This document shows positions 36,899 to 46,236 of a stretch of DNA of 64,000 bases, piece by piece (position 1 is the first letter of the stretch; every line of letters begins with the position of its first letter). The DNA comes from Profundibacterium mesophilum KAUST100406-0324. Lineage in GTDB: Bacteria; Pseudomonadota; Alphaproteobacteria; Rhodobacterales; Rhodobacteraceae. A program made the position numbers and the translations under genes. A model generated the notes under the pieces. That model worked only from the letters and a program-made list of their open reading frames with translations. It did not search any database and was not told the origin of the DNA. The stretch lies in assembly GCF_009835145.1 (NCBI RefSeq), contig NZ_APKE01000023.1, positions 1 through 64,000 of the forward strand. Reading direction: 5' to 3'.

Positions 36899-38067
36899 TC
36901 AGCGTCGCGGAGGCGCGCGAGAAGGTTCTGAGCCTCGTCGCCCCGCTCGGGAGCGAAACCGTTCCACTGTCCCTCGCCGCCGGCCGCGTTCTCGCGGAGC
37001 CGGTGCGCGCCCGCCGCACCCAGCCTCCCTTCCCGGCAAGCGCCATGGACGGCTATGCCGTCGAGAATGCCGCTGTCCGGCCCGGCGCCGTCTTCGAGGT
37101 GATCGGCGAGGCGGCCGCCGGGCGCGGCTTCGGCGGCACGCTCGGCAAGGGCGCGGCGGTCCGCATCTTCACCGGGGCACCGGTCCCGCCGGGCGCCGAC
37201 CGTGTCATCATCCAGGAAGATGTCGAACGCCGGGGCGACACGATCACCCTCGCGCGCGATCTCGACACGCAGACCTATATCCGGCCCGCCGGCACCGACT
37301 TCGCGCAGGATGACAGCTTCGATCCGGCCCGCCCCCTGCGCCCCTCCGACATCGCGCTGCTCGCCGCGATGGGTCACGGGAACGTCGATGTCATGCGCCG
37401 GCCGGAAGTCGCGATCATCGCCACCGGCGACGAGCTCGTGATGCCCGGCGAGACACCCGGCCCGGATCAGATCGTGGCCTCTAACAATTTCGGGCTCAAG
37501 GCGATGGTGGATGCCGCGGGCGGTCATGGCCGGATCCTGCCCATCGCACGCGACACCGAAAGCAGCCTTGCCGCGGTCTTCGACCTGGCCCGGGGCGCCG
37601 ATCTCGTCATCACCATCGGGGGCGCTTCCGTCGGCGATCACGACCTGGTGGCGAGGGTGGCCGAGACGCGCGGCCTCGAACGCGCTTTCTACAAGGTGGC
37701 GATGCGGCCGGGAAAACCGCTCATGGCCGGCCGCATGGACGGGGCGGCGATGATCGGACTGCCGGGAAACCCGGTCTCCTCGATGGTCTGCGGGCTCGTC
37801 TTCGTGCGGCCGGCATTGCGTGTCATGCTCGGTCTGGCGCCGGATGCGGACGTTCAGCGCGAGGCACCGCTCGCCGCGGCCCTCCCGGCGAACGGTCCAC
37901 GGGCCCATTACATGCGTGCCATGATGGAGCCCGCCGGCCTCCGCGCCCATGAGCGTCAGGACAGCGCACTGCTGACCGTCCTCGCGGGTGCCGATGCCCT
38001 CATCATCCGGCCCGCGCACGACCGCGCGCGCGCAATCGGGGAGCGCGTCCCCTACCTCGCTCTCTGA
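36895..38067 (+). CDS. moeA: Molybdopterin molybdenumtransferase MoeA
   Basis: A 390-residue cytoplasmic enzyme that inserts molybdate into adenylylated molybdopterin. Domain landmarks in order are LPLASGRVL-like ([12 protein letters not shown]), [31 protein letters not shown], the MPT-binding GDELVMPGE and [11 protein letters not shown] in the central domain, and [12 protein letters not shown] with [11 protein letters not shown]. The start is a GTG overlapping the moaC stop (GTGA). It ends the trpC-moaC-moeA unit; lexA has its own promoter downstream. Confidence 0.96.
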   Translation: MISVAEAREKVLSLVAPLGSETVPLSLAAGRVLAEPVRARRTQPPFPASAMDGYAVENAAVRPGAVFEVIGEAAAGRGFGGTLGKGAAVRIFTGAPVPPGADRVIIQEDVERRGDTITLARDLDTQTYIRPAGTDFAQDDSFDPARPLRPSDIALLAAMGHGNVDVMRRPEVAIIATGDELVMPGETPGPDQIVASNNFGLKAMVDAAGGHGRILPIARDTESSLAAVFDLARGADLVITIGGASVGDHDLVARVAETRGLERAFYKVAMRPGKPLMAGRMDGAAMIGLPGNPVSSMVCGLVFVRPALRVMLGLAPDADVQREAPLAAALPANGPRAHYMRAMMEPAGLRAHERQDSALLTVLAGADALIIRPAHDRARAIGERVPYLAL

Positions 38068-38140
38068 CAAGGTCCCGAATGCCCCGGCGAGGGCACGTGA
38101 GGATCGAAGTCCCGCAACTCTCGCCGGTTACGACCCGGTC

Positions 38141-38169
38141 TTGACACAAAAAGTGAACAGCGGTAGAAC
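38141..38169 (+). promoter_or_regulatory. lexA promoter with an embedded LexA (SOS) operator
   Basis: A -35 hexamer TTGACA (38141-38146) and a -10-like TAGAAC (38164-38169) are separated by exactly 17 bases. GAAC-N7-GAAC occupies 38155-38169, the reverse complement of GTTC-N7-GTTC, the SOS box known from Rhodobacter and other Alphaproteobacteria. The operator thus covers the spacer and the -10 element, which predicts direct autorepression of lexA. The start codon is 80 bases downstream. Confidence 0.88.
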
Positions 38170-38248
38170 AAAGGCGGACCTGCTGCGGCTTTGTTCTTTT
38201 CCCGCATGGGAGGGGGCCATGCCGCGGCGCAAGGATGAGGGCATGAAC

Positions 38249-38935
38249 ATGCTGACCCGCAAGCAGATGGACCTGCTTCACTACATTCACACCCGGCTTC
38301 AGGCGGATGGCGTGCCGCCCTCTTTCGACGAGATGAAGGAAGCGCTCGACCTGCGCTCCAAGTCCGGCATCCACAGGCTGATCACTGCTCTGGAGGAGCG
38401 CGGCTTCATCCGCCGGCTTGCACATCGCGCCCGCGCGATCGAGATCGTCAAGCTCCCTGAGGCGATGGGCGGTGGCAAGTTCACGCCCGAAGTGATCGAG
38501 GGCGGGGCCCCGCCGGCCAAGGCATCGCCCGCCCCCGCGACATCCGCGCAGGTCGTCGACCTGCCGGTAATGGGACGGATCGCGGCCGGTGTGCCGATCG
38601 AGGCGATCAGTGCCGTTTCCCATCAGATCACGGTCCCCGGACAGATGCTTTCGGGCCGCGGCGCGCATTACGCGCTTGAGGTCAAGGGCGACTCGATGAT
38701 CGAGGCGGGGATCAACGACGGCGATCTTGTGGTGATCCGCGAAGTGGCGGCCGCTGATAACGGCGATATCGTCGTGGCGCTGGTCGAGGATTCGGAGGCG
38801 ACGCTGAAACGGTATCGCCGCGATGGACGGTCCATCAGCCTGGAGGCCGCGAACCCTGCCTATGAGACGCGTGTCTTCCGCGATGACCAGGTCAAGGTGC
38901 AGGGACGCCTCGTCGGCCTGATCCGCTCCTACTGA
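38249..38935 (+). CDS. lexA: LexA repressor
   Basis: A 228-residue SOS repressor and self-cleaving protease. The N-terminal winged helix ([37 protein letters not shown]) binds DNA. The cleavage site is Ala113-Gly114 in [10 protein letters not shown]; the catalytic dyad is Ser149 ([10 protein letters not shown]) and Lys187 (ATLKRYRR). The start MLTRKQ is the family norm; in-frame ATGs at 38219 and 38243 would add ten or two residues. The operator/promoter 80 bases upstream supports autoregulation. Confidence 0.96.
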   Translation: MLTRKQMDLLHYIHTRLQADGVPPSFDEMKEALDLRSKSGIHRLITALEERGFIRRLAHRARAIEIVKLPEAMGGGKFTPEVIEGGAPPAKASPAPATSAQVVDLPVMGRIAAGVPIEAISAVSHQITVPGQMLSGRGAHYALEVKGDSMIEAGINDGDLVVIREVAAADNGDIVVALVEDSEATLKRYRRDGRSISLEAANPAYETRVFRDDQVKVQGRLVGLIRSY

Positions 38936-38950
38936 GCGCCGCGCATCGGC

Positions 38951-41014
38951 TCACCGCCCCCAGAGGCGGTGCGCGGCGGCGTCGCGGGCGCCGGTGATCT
39001 GCCACCCGCCGGGCCCGGTCCGGATCGCGGCGGCGCCCAGCCTCGCCAGATCGTTCTCGTCGAGGACCGTGCAGGAGTGCTCGGCGGGCACATCCGGCGC
39101 GGGGACCGAGAGGATGACGAGACCGCCATCCGCGCAGGCCGCCTCGAATGCCGCCGCCGCACCGCGCCCGGTCAGGTGGCGGACCGGGCGGCCGGCGATC
39201 CGCGTCTCTCGCCGCGGCGGCACGCCCGTGAAGCCCGGACGCGCGAAGGCCGTATCGCGATCCGCGTCATCGCCGTCATTCTCGAGCCAGGACATCGCCG
39301 TGAAGTCCTCGCCCCGGGGTTTGCTCAATGCCCTTCCCTCGGCCCCGAGCCGTCCCAGAAGCCCGCCGCTGTCACTGACCAGCAGGAGCGGCCGCTCGGT
39401 CTGCAGCCATAGCATCAGGGCCAGCATTGCGGGCGCGATACCGGCCCAGCGGGCGCGGCCGCGCCACAAGATCACCCAGAGCGCGCCAAGGCTGATCAGC
39501 GGCAGCACGGCGGGCACCGGCGTGACGATGCGCCAGAGCACCCCTTCCAGCGCGGAGACATAAAGCGCGACCCCGAGGATCCAGTCGATGGCCGGTGACA
39601 TGATCGCAAGGCCGATCCAGCCGCCGCCGAACGGAGCGAGGACGGCCGCCAGCACCGCCGCCGGCATCACCAACGCCCCCATCAGGGGCACCGAAAGCAG
39701 GTTCGCGATCAGCCCGTAGCGCGACATCTGGTTGAAATGCGCCGCGGCATAGGGCGCGGTCGCAGCCCCCGCGATGGCCGAGGAAAGCAAGGTTCCGATG
39801 ACGGGCGCGGTCCATCGCGGCAAGGCGGGCCCGGGGCTGTGGCGCAAGGCGCGGAAGATGGCCACGAGCGCGGTCGTCGCGGCGAAGGACATCTGGAAGC
39901 CGGGGCCGGTCAGTGCCTCCGGGCGCAGGATCAGGACGATCATTGCCGCGGCCGCGACGGCGCGCAGCGTGATCGCCCGCCGGTCACCGAGCACCGCGCC
40001 GAAGACCACCGCGACCATGATGAAGGCCCGCTGCGTGGCGACATTGCCGCCCGACAGCGCCAGGTAGCCCGCACCCGCCGCGAGGGCGCCGATGGCCGCG
40101 TATTTCTTGATCGGAGCCCCCAGCGCGAGCGTGGGCACGAGGGCGAGACACAGGCGCAGGGCCCAGAAGACGGTCCCCGTCAGAAGCCCCATATGCAGTC
40201 CCGAGATTGCCAGCAGGTGCGCGAGATTGGAGCTGCGCAGCGCGGCGAGCGTCTGCGCGCTCATCACCGAGCGATCCCCTGTCGTGATCGCCGCGGCAAA
40301 GGCGCCGGTCTCGCCGGGTAGCGCCGCGCGCACCCCGCGCGAGATCCGGTCGCGCAGGCGCGCCACCAGAAGCTCCGTCCCGCCCCTTGCCGGGCTCAGG
40401 AGGAGCGCGGGCGCGCGTGTGTAGCCGATCGCACCCAGCCGCGCGAACCAGGCATGGCGCCGGAAATCGAAGCCGCCCGGCTCGGAGGGTCCGGATGCGG
40501 GGCCGAGATGGCCGGTGGTGATGATCGTCATGCCCGGCCGAGGATCGAGATCCCCCGAGGCGCCGTGCAGCGAGATGCGGATGCGGGCCGGCACGTGATG
40601 CGGCGCGACCCGCGACAGGACGACACGGTCGAGGGTGAGCCGCGGGCGCCCGCTCGCGGAGCGGTCTACCAGGACGATCCGCCCCTCGATCGGTCCGTAA
40701 TAACGCCAGTCGAGACGGGGCTCGGCGACCCAATGTGTGCGGTGGCCGGCAAGGAGCAGCCCCGCGACGATCAGTGCCGCCCCGAACGCCAGCGGGCGCA
40801 GGACATGGGCCCTGAGGCCACCCAGCAGCAAAAGCGCGAAAAGCGCAGCCGACGCCCCCCATTGCCAGGTCGAAGGCTCGCGCGGGAGGCCGAAATAGAA
40901 GCCGATCCCGGCGGCAAGGCAGACCGGCGCCCAGCAAAAGAGCCGTCCCTGCTGCGCACCGAGGGTGGCATCCAGACGGCGCAGCATGGAGGACGGCATC
41001 CGCACCCTTGTCAC
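38951..41014 (-). CDS. comEC: ComEC/Rec2 family DNA-uptake membrane protein
   Basis: A 687-residue polytopic inner-membrane protein of the ComEC/Rec2 type, which forms the channel for single-stranded DNA in natural transformation. An N-terminal DUF4131-like region contains two to three helices and an OB-like soluble part (GRIVLVDRSASGRPRLTLD). The Competence core carries ITTGDRSVMSAQTLAALRSS, NLAHLLAISGLHMGLLTG and GNVATQRAFIMVAVVF. The C-terminal ~170 residues are soluble but shorter than a full metallo-beta-lactamase domain, as in many Alphaproteobacteria. It converges on lexA and is divergent from gltX. Confidence 0.92.
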   Translation of the reverse strand: MTRVRMPSSMLRRLDATLGAQQGRLFCWAPVCLAAGIGFYFGLPREPSTWQWGASAALFALLLLGGLRAHVLRPLAFGAALIVAGLLLAGHRTHWVAEPRLDWRYYGPIEGRIVLVDRSASGRPRLTLDRVVLSRVAPHHVPARIRISLHGASGDLDPRPGMTIITTGHLGPASGPSEPGGFDFRRHAWFARLGAIGYTRAPALLLSPARGGTELLVARLRDRISRGVRAALPGETGAFAAAITTGDRSVMSAQTLAALRSSNLAHLLAISGLHMGLLTGTVFWALRLCLALVPTLALGAPIKKYAAIGALAAGAGYLALSGGNVATQRAFIMVAVVFGAVLGDRRAITLRAVAAAAMIVLILRPEALTGPGFQMSFAATTALVAIFRALRHSPGPALPRWTAPVIGTLLSSAIAGAATAPYAAAHFNQMSRYGLIANLLSVPLMGALVMPAAVLAAVLAPFGGGWIGLAIMSPAIDWILGVALYVSALEGVLWRIVTPVPAVLPLISLGALWVILWRGRARWAGIAPAMLALMLWLQTERPLLLVSDSGGLLGRLGAEGRALSKPRGEDFTAMSWLENDGDDADRDTAFARPGFTGVPPRRETRIAGRPVRHLTGRGAAAAFEAACADGGLVILSVPAPDVPAEHSCTVLDENDLARLGAAAIRTGPGGWQITGARDAAAHRLWGR

Positions 41015-41082
41015 CCCTTGGGTAGTTGTCTAGATCCGCTCAGGGTCTCCCCCCATGGTTTCCAAAAGGTAAATTTCCGACA

Positions 41083-42501
41083 ATGTCAGAGCAGCCGGTC
41101 GTCACGCGCTTCGCCCCCTCCCCTACGGGGTTTCTTCATATCGGCGGGGCACGCACGGCTCTGTTCAACTGGCTCTACGCGCGCGGCCGTGGTGGACGCT
41201 TCGTGCTCAGGATCGAGGATACGGACATCGCCCGCTCGACGCCCGAGGCGACGGCCGCGATCCTCGAAGGTCTGACCTGGCTCGGGCTCGACTGGGACGG
41301 TGACGCGGTCAGCCAGGCTGCGAACGCCGCGCGCCACGCCGAGGTGGCGACGCGGATGCTCGAGAGCGGCGCCGCCTACAAGTGTTTCTCGACGCAGGAG
41401 GAGATCGCCGCGTTCCGCGAGGCGGCGAAGGCAGAGAATCGCTCCACCCTCTTTCGCTCGCCCTGGCGCGACGTCGATCCCGAAGCCCATCCCGACGCCC
41501 CTTACGCGATCCGCGTTCGCGCACCGCTCGACGGCGAGACGGTCATTGAGGATGAGGTCCAGGGCCGCGTGACGATCCGCAACGACCAGCTCGACGACAT
41601 GATCGTGCTGCGCTCGGACGGCACACCCGTCTACATGCTCGCGGTGGTGGTGGACGATCATGACATGGGCGTCACGCACGTGATCCGCGGCGACGATCAC
41701 CTCAACAATGCCGCGCGACAGATGCTCGTTTATCGCGCCATGGGCTGGGACGTGCCGGTCTGGGCGCATATCCCTCTGATCCATGGAGAGGACGGCAAGA
41801 AGCTCAGCAAGCGTCACGGGGCGCTTGGTGTCGAGGAATACCGCGACATGGGCTACCCGGCAGCGGCCATGCGCAACTACCTCGCGCGGCTTGGCTGGAG
41901 CCATGGCGACGATGAATTCTTCACCGATGCCGAGGCGCTCGACTGGTTCGATCTCTCCGGTATCGGAAAATCCCCCGCCCGGCTCGACTTCAAGAAACTC
42001 GGCCATCTGAGCGGGCAGCATATCGCCGCGATGGCCGATGACGCCCTTCTTGCGCAGATCGACACCTTTCTCGCCTCCAGCGGCCAAGAGCCGCTCGACG
42101 AAACGCAGCGCAGCCGCCTGCTTTCGGCGATGCCGCATGTGAAAAGTGGTGCGAAGACCTTTGGCGATCTTCTCGAAAAGGCGCGTTTTGCCCTTGTTTC
42201 GCGGCCGATTTCGCCGGATGCGAAGGCCGAGAAGGCTCTCGATCCGGTATCCCGAAGTATACTGAGCAGTTTGACGCCGCAGTTGCAAAATGCTACTTGG
42301 TCGCGTGACGCGCTCGAAGCCTGTGCCAGCGGTTTGGCCGAAGAACGCGGCGTGGGTTTGGGCAAGGTCGCCGGGCCGCTCAGGGCTGCACTGGCGGGAC
42401 GCATGTCCACCCCCAGTGTCTTTGACATGATGACCGTTCTGGGCCGCGAGGAATCGTTGTCCCGGATCGGGGATGCCGCCGGACCCGCGTCCGGCAATTA
42501 A
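41083..42501 (+). CDS. gltX: Glutamyl-tRNA synthetase
   Basis: A 472-residue class I synthetase that charges tRNA-Glu (and may misacylate tRNA-Gln if the amidotransferase is used). The HIGH-type motif is [13 protein letters not shown] near the N-terminus, followed by [13 protein letters not shown]. The KMSKS-type motif is GKKLSKRHG. The C-terminal anticodon-binding region is complete. The start at 41083 gives the family N-terminus [14 protein letters not shown]; an upstream in-frame Met adds 19 residues and is not expected. Confidence 0.97.
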   Translation: MSEQPVVTRFAPSPTGFLHIGGARTALFNWLYARGRGGRFVLRIEDTDIARSTPEATAAILEGLTWLGLDWDGDAVSQAANAARHAEVATRMLESGAAYKCFSTQEEIAAFREAAKAENRSTLFRSPWRDVDPEAHPDAPYAIRVRAPLDGETVIEDEVQGRVTIRNDQLDDMIVLRSDGTPVYMLAVVVDDHDMGVTHVIRGDDHLNNAARQMLVYRAMGWDVPVWAHIPLIHGEDGKKLSKRHGALGVEEYRDMGYPAAAMRNYLARLGWSHGDDEFFTDAEALDWFDLSGIGKSPARLDFKKLGHLSGQHIAAMADDALLAQIDTFLASSGQEPLDETQRSRLLSAMPHVKSGAKTFGDLLEKARFALVSRPISPDAKAEKALDPVSRSILSSLTPQLQNATWSRDALEACASGLAEERGVGLGKVAGPLRAALAGRMSTPSVFDMMTVLGREESLSRIGDAAGPASGN

Positions 42502-42552
42502 TCATAATCGGGTCCGGATATGCCGGAGAACCCGTCCAGGAAGGGATTACGA

Positions 42553-43848
42553 ATGGCACAAAGCGACAAGACGGCCAAGTTGAGCTTCGGTGATACCGAA
42601 CTGGAACTGCCGATGTACTCGCCCTCTGCCGGACCTGACGTGATCGACATCCGCAAGCTTTATGCGCAGGGCAATGTCTTCACCTACGATCCGGGTTTCA
42701 CCTCGACCGCGTCCTGCGACAGCACGATCACCTTCATCGATGGCGACAAGGGCGAATTGCTGCACCGCGGCTACCCGATCGATCAGCTGGCGGCCAAGTC
42801 GCATTTCCTCGAAGTGTGCTACCTGCTGCTCTATGGCGAGCTTCCCACCGCCGAGCAGCTCGAGGATTTCGAGGGCCGTGTGACCAATCACACGATGCTC
42901 CACGAGCAGATGATGAACTTCTTCAGGGGCTTCCGCCGCGACGCGCATCCGATGGCCGTCATGGTCGGCGTGGTCGGCGCGATGAGCGCCTTCTACCACG
43001 ACAGCACCGATATCGGCGATCCCTGGCAGCGCGAGGTCGCCTCGATCCGCCTGATCGCCAAGATGCCGACGATCGCCGCCTGGGCCTACAAGTATTCCGT
43101 GGGCCAGCCCTTTGTCTATCCGCGCAACGATCTCGACTACGCGTCGAACTTCCTGCGCATGTGCTTCTCGGTTCCGGCCGAGGATTACGTCGTCGATCCG
43201 ATCCTGAGCCGGGCGATGGACCGCATCTTCACCCTTCATGCCGATCACGAGCAGAACGCCTCCACCTCGACGGTGCGCCTGGCATCCTCCTCCGGCGCGA
43301 ACCCCTTCGCCTGCATCGCGGCCGGCATCGCCTGCCTCTGGGGACCGGCGCATGGCGGCGCCAACCAGGCCTGCCTCGAGATGCTGCGCGAGATCGGCAC
43401 GCCCGACCGCATCCCCGAGTTCATCGCCCGCGCCAAGGACAAGAACGATCCGTTCCGCCTGATGGGCTTCGGACACCGCGTCTACAAGAACTTCGACCCG
43501 CGCGCCAAAGTCATGAAGGAGAGCGCCGACGAGGTGCTCGATCTGCTCGGGATCGAGAACAACCCGACGCTTCAGGTTGCCAAGGAACTGGAGCGCGTCG
43601 CGCTCGAGGATCCGTATTTCGCCGAGAAGAAGCTCTACCCCAATGTCGACTTCTATTCCGGCATCATCCTCGACGCGATGGGCTTTCCGACCTCGATGTT
43701 CACCCCGATTTTCGCCGTGGCGCGGACCGTGGGCTGGATCTCGCAGTGGAAAGAGCAGATCTCCGATCCGCAGCTGCGCATCGGGCGTCCGCGTCAGCTC
43801 TACCAGGGTGCGACGACGCGCGACTACGTGGATGTCGAGAATCGCTGA
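42553..43848 (+). CDS. gltA: Citrate synthase (type II)
   Basis: A 431-residue enzyme that condenses oxaloacetate and acetyl-CoA at the entry of the TCA cycle. Active-site segments are [15 protein letters not shown] (first His), [18 protein letters not shown] (second His) and the Asp in [15 protein letters not shown]. The N-terminal beta region ([20 protein letters not shown]) places it with hexameric, NADH-regulated Gram-negative enzymes. It lies 51 bases after gltX and is followed by its own terminator. Confidence 0.98.
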   Translation: MAQSDKTAKLSFGDTELELPMYSPSAGPDVIDIRKLYAQGNVFTYDPGFTSTASCDSTITFIDGDKGELLHRGYPIDQLAAKSHFLEVCYLLLYGELPTAEQLEDFEGRVTNHTMLHEQMMNFFRGFRRDAHPMAVMVGVVGAMSAFYHDSTDIGDPWQREVASIRLIAKMPTIAAWAYKYSVGQPFVYPRNDLDYASNFLRMCFSVPAEDYVVDPILSRAMDRIFTLHADHEQNASTSTVRLASSSGANPFACIAAGIACLWGPAHGGANQACLEMLREIGTPDRIPEFIARAKDKNDPFRLMGFGHRVYKNFDPRAKVMKESADEVLDLLGIENNPTLQVAKELERVALEDPYFAEKKLYPNVDFYSGIILDAMGFPTSMFTPIFAVARTVGWISQWKEQISDPQLRIGRPRQLYQGATTRDYVDVENR

Positions 43849-43879
43849 CCCCGCGACCGATCTCATCGCGATCCAAAGG

Positions 43880-43905
43880 AACCGCCCCGCCCCGGGGCGG
43901 TTTCT
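43880..43905 (+). terminator. Rho-independent terminator after gltA
   Basis: A 9-bp perfect stem AACCGCCCC / GGGGCGGTT with loop GCCCC, followed by TCTCCTT. It lies about 30 bases past the gltA stop. Confidence 0.85.
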
Positions 43906-43937
43906 CCTTGTGATGCGCCATCAAGGAAAGGGCGGAA

Positions 43938-44723
43938 ATGCTCCTCGATATCACGGCTCGGCTCGACTACACGCTCAACGCACCCTCCGACATCCTCCTG
44001 CAGCTCGAAGCCGCGCCCCTGCCGGATCAACGTCTCATCGATCCGCAGATCTGGACCAGTCCGCTCGATCACTTTCGCCGCATCCCGGCCGAGGAGAATA
44101 TCGGCGACAGGGTCTGGGTGCGCGGCGAGGGCCGTTTCACCTGCGATTACAAGTCCCGGGTCGAGGTGACGCGCGAGGCGCTTGACCTTGCCAAGCTTGA
44201 ACAGAACCCGGTGCACGAGCTGCCCGGCGATACGATCAAGTACCTGATGCCTTCCCGGTTCTGCCCCTCCGACGAGTTCCAGTCCTTTGTCGCGGCGGAG
44301 TTCGGCACAGTCTCGGGCGGGAAGCGTATCGTGGCCATCCGCGACTGGATCGCGGAGCATTTCTCCTATGTGCCCGGAAGCAGCAACGCACAGACCAGCG
44401 CCTCCGACAGCTTTATCCAGCGCCAGGGCATCTGCCGCGACTACGCGCATGTGATGATCACGCTGGCGCGCGCCGGCGCGATCCCGGCCCGCTTTGCGTC
44501 GGTCTATGCCCCCGATGTCGATCCGCCCGATTTTCACGCAGTGGCCGAGATCTACCTTGGCGGAGCATGGCACCTGGTGGATGCGACCCTGATGGCCAAG
44601 GCCGACGAGATGGCGATGATCGGCGTCGGGCGCGACGCGGCGGATGTCGCCTTCATGACCACCTTCGGCATGGCGAACTTCCAGGATCAATCCGTCGAGG
44701 TGCGCCGGGTGGATGACGCATAA
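43938..44723 (+). CDS. Transglutaminase-like cysteine protease domain protein
   Basis: A 261-residue protein. The N-terminal half is a beta-rich region typical of bacterial transglutaminase-like proteins (LLDITARLDYTLNAPSDILL). The C-terminal half carries the papain-like triad Cys166 (GICRDYAHV), His200 (PPDFHAVAEIYL) and Asp215 (WHLVDATLM). No signal peptide is seen, so it should be cytoplasmic. Such proteins probably hydrolyse peptides or protein amides rather than cross-link. It is a single-gene unit after the gltA terminator. Confidence 0.88.
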   Translation: MLLDITARLDYTLNAPSDILLQLEAAPLPDQRLIDPQIWTSPLDHFRRIPAEENIGDRVWVRGEGRFTCDYKSRVEVTREALDLAKLEQNPVHELPGDTIKYLMPSRFCPSDEFQSFVAAEFGTVSGGKRIVAIRDWIAEHFSYVPGSSNAQTSASDSFIQRQGICRDYAHVMITLARAGAIPARFASVYAPDVDPPDFHAVAEIYLGGAWHLVDATLMAKADEMAMIGVGRDAADVAFMTTFGMANFQDQSVEVRRVDDA

Positions 44724-44856
44724 TCGCGGCACCCACCGCGAAAAGTGGCTCGGGCGGCAACAATGCCGCCCGGCTGCCGCAAGCCGAACCAAAAGGGGCC
44801 TGAATCGGAAGGCAGACAGTTTCGCGGAATGACGCCCGCAGAAACGAGGATGCCGC

Positions 44857-46176
44857 ATGACCGAACCAACGCAGCTGCCCCATATGGTTGGCGCCCAAGG
44901 GTCCCTTCGCAGCATGGACTTCACCATGGACGGCCCCGTGCCGACCTTCGTCACCCTCACCGAACTGCCCGATGGAGGGATCGAGGTGACGCTGGATGTG
45001 GAGACGGAGGAAGGCTCTGCCGCCGACCTGCGCGGCTTCTTCTTCGACGTTGCCGACGAGGACATTCTCGACGGGCTGAGCGTCTCGGGTGACATGGTGC
45101 ACGAGGTTGACCTGCTCGAGGACGGCATCAGCGATCTCGGAGGGGGCGCCAACATCAACGGCTCGATCCTCGCCGAATACGGTGCCTTCGACGGCGGTGT
45201 CGCGCTCGGCACTCCCGGCACTGGCCAGGATGACATCCAAAGCACCAGCTTCGTGATCTCGCATGAGGATCGCCCGCTCAGCCTCGAGATGATTGCCGGA
45301 CAGCATATGGGCGTGCGGATGTCCTCCGTCGGGGAGATCGACATGGGGCGCGAGGGATCGTTGAAGATGGGCGGCACCGCGCCGGGCATCGAAGAATGCT
45401 ACGCCTCGGCCTCCGACGGGGCGCCGCCCGTGTCGGCGGACGAGGGCGACCTGCTGAACGGCTACGAGGATGCACCGCGCGGTGCAGAGGACGACAGGCC
45501 GGAAAACGTGCGGGATGACCGCGCGGAAGCCGATCGCGCCGCCTCGAAACCCGAGAAAGCAGAAAAGCCGCGAAAGGGAGAGAAGGAGAAGGAGAAGGAG
45601 AAGGAGAAGGAGAAGGAGAAGGAGAAGGAGAAGGAGAAGGAGAAGGAAAAGGCAGAGAAGGAAAAGGCCCGCGAGGAAGCGGAGGAGGAGGAAGAGAAGG
45701 CACGTAAAAAAGAAGACGACAAGGACGACAAGGACGACAAGGACGACAAGGACGACAAGGACGACAAGGACGACAAGGACGATGACAAATACGGACCGGA
45801 GGGCAAGTATGGGCCCGGGGGAAAGTATGGATCGGACTCGAAATATGCCGCCAAGCATGACGAGGATGACGACGATGACCATGACGAAGAGGACGAGGAC
45901 GATCGCGACCACGACGCCCATGGCGACGACGAGGATCGCCACGGTGCCCCTTCCCGTCCCGCCCACGAGGCGCGCGATGACGACGGCCGTCAGCCTTCGG
46001 GCAAGGATGATGCCGACGGGGACACCGCGCATCGCGGTGATGAGGAAGAGGAGGACATCATTGCCTGGCTCTTCAAGAACGGACCGATCCTGAACGAGGA
46101 TCGCTGCGAGCATGACCGGGACGAAGACGAGGATGACGAGGACCCGCTGCTCGACCCCTACAATGCGATGCTCTGA
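44857..46176 (+). CDS. Highly charged repeat protein with an N-terminal beta domain, function unknown
   Basis: A 439-residue protein. Residues ~20-170 look like a folded acidic beta domain (TLTELPDGGIEVTLDVETE, DLRGFFFDVADEDILDGLSV, GTGQDDIQSTSFVISHEDRP); I recall similar domains in extracellular calcium-binding proteins of marine bacteria. Residues ~242-265 are twelve Glu-Lys dipeptides, ~287-307 seven Asp-Asp-Lys triplets. Next come a KYGPEGKYGPGGKYGSDSKY segment with Lys-Tyr every six or seven residues, and a strongly acidic tail with two cysteine-free Asp/Glu blocks. It ends DPLLDPYNAML, acidic then hydrophobic. No signal peptide. A GAGGA ribosome site supports the start. It may be exported or cation-binding; neither is shown. 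Confidence 0.8.
   Translation: MTEPTQLPHMVGAQGSLRSMDFTMDGPVPTFVTLTELPDGGIEVTLDVETEEGSAADLRGFFFDVADEDILDGLSVSGDMVHEVDLLEDGISDLGGGANINGSILAEYGAFDGGVALGTPGTGQDDIQSTSFVISHEDRPLSLEMIAGQHMGVRMSSVGEIDMGREGSLKMGGTAPGIEECYASASDGAPPVSADEGDLLNGYEDAPRGAEDDRPENVRDDRAEADRAASKPEKAEKPRKGEKEKEKEKEKEKEKEKEKEKEKEKAEKEKAREEAEEEEEKARKKEDDKDDKDDKDDKDDKDDKDDKDDDKYGPEGKYGPGGKYGSDSKYAAKHDEDDDDDHDEEDEDDRDHDAHGDDEDRHGAPSRPAHEARDDDGRQPSGKDDADGDTAHRGDEEEEDIIAWLFKNGPILNEDRCEHDRDEDEDDEDPLLDPYNAML
45580..45651 (+). repeat. Hexanucleotide tandem repeat (GAGAAG)11 + GAAAAG
   Basis: Eleven perfect in-frame copies of GAGAAG followed by one GAAAAG encode twelve Glu-Lys units. The near absence of synonymous changes points to recent expansion by slippage. 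Changes in copy number would stay in frame because the unit is six bases. Confidence 0.97.
45715..45777 (+). repeat. Nonanucleotide tandem repeat (GACGACAAG)7
   Basis: Seven perfect copies of GACGACAAG encode Asp-Asp-Lys, followed by a degenerate GACGATGACAAA. Copy-number change would also keep the frame. It lies 63 bases after the first repeat, in the same gene. Confidence 0.97.
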
Positions 46177-46201
46177 GCGGGTGCTCCGCGCGGGTCCACG
46201 A

Positions 46202-46226
46202 TCCGCAGGGCACGGCGCCCTGCGGA
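46202..46226. terminator. Bidirectional hairpin between convergent genes
   Basis: A perfect 10-bp inverted repeat TCCGCAGGGC / GCCCTGCGGA with a 5-base loop lies between the stops at 46176 (plus) and 46237 (minus). It lacks a T tract on either strand, so it is a hairpin that may act as a weak terminator or 3' stabiliser. Confidence 0.5.
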
Positions 46227-46236
46227 CGGCACGGTC

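Noticed and set aside
45580-45777. Possible CRISPR array or non-coding satellite
   Set aside because: Units are 6 and 9 bases without spacers and are in frame within a gene with a ribosome site.
45278-45854. Minus-strand Ser/Phe/Pro-rich frames opposite the charged repeat gene
   Set aside because: They are direct products of reading the GAGAAG and GACGACAAG repeats on the other strand.
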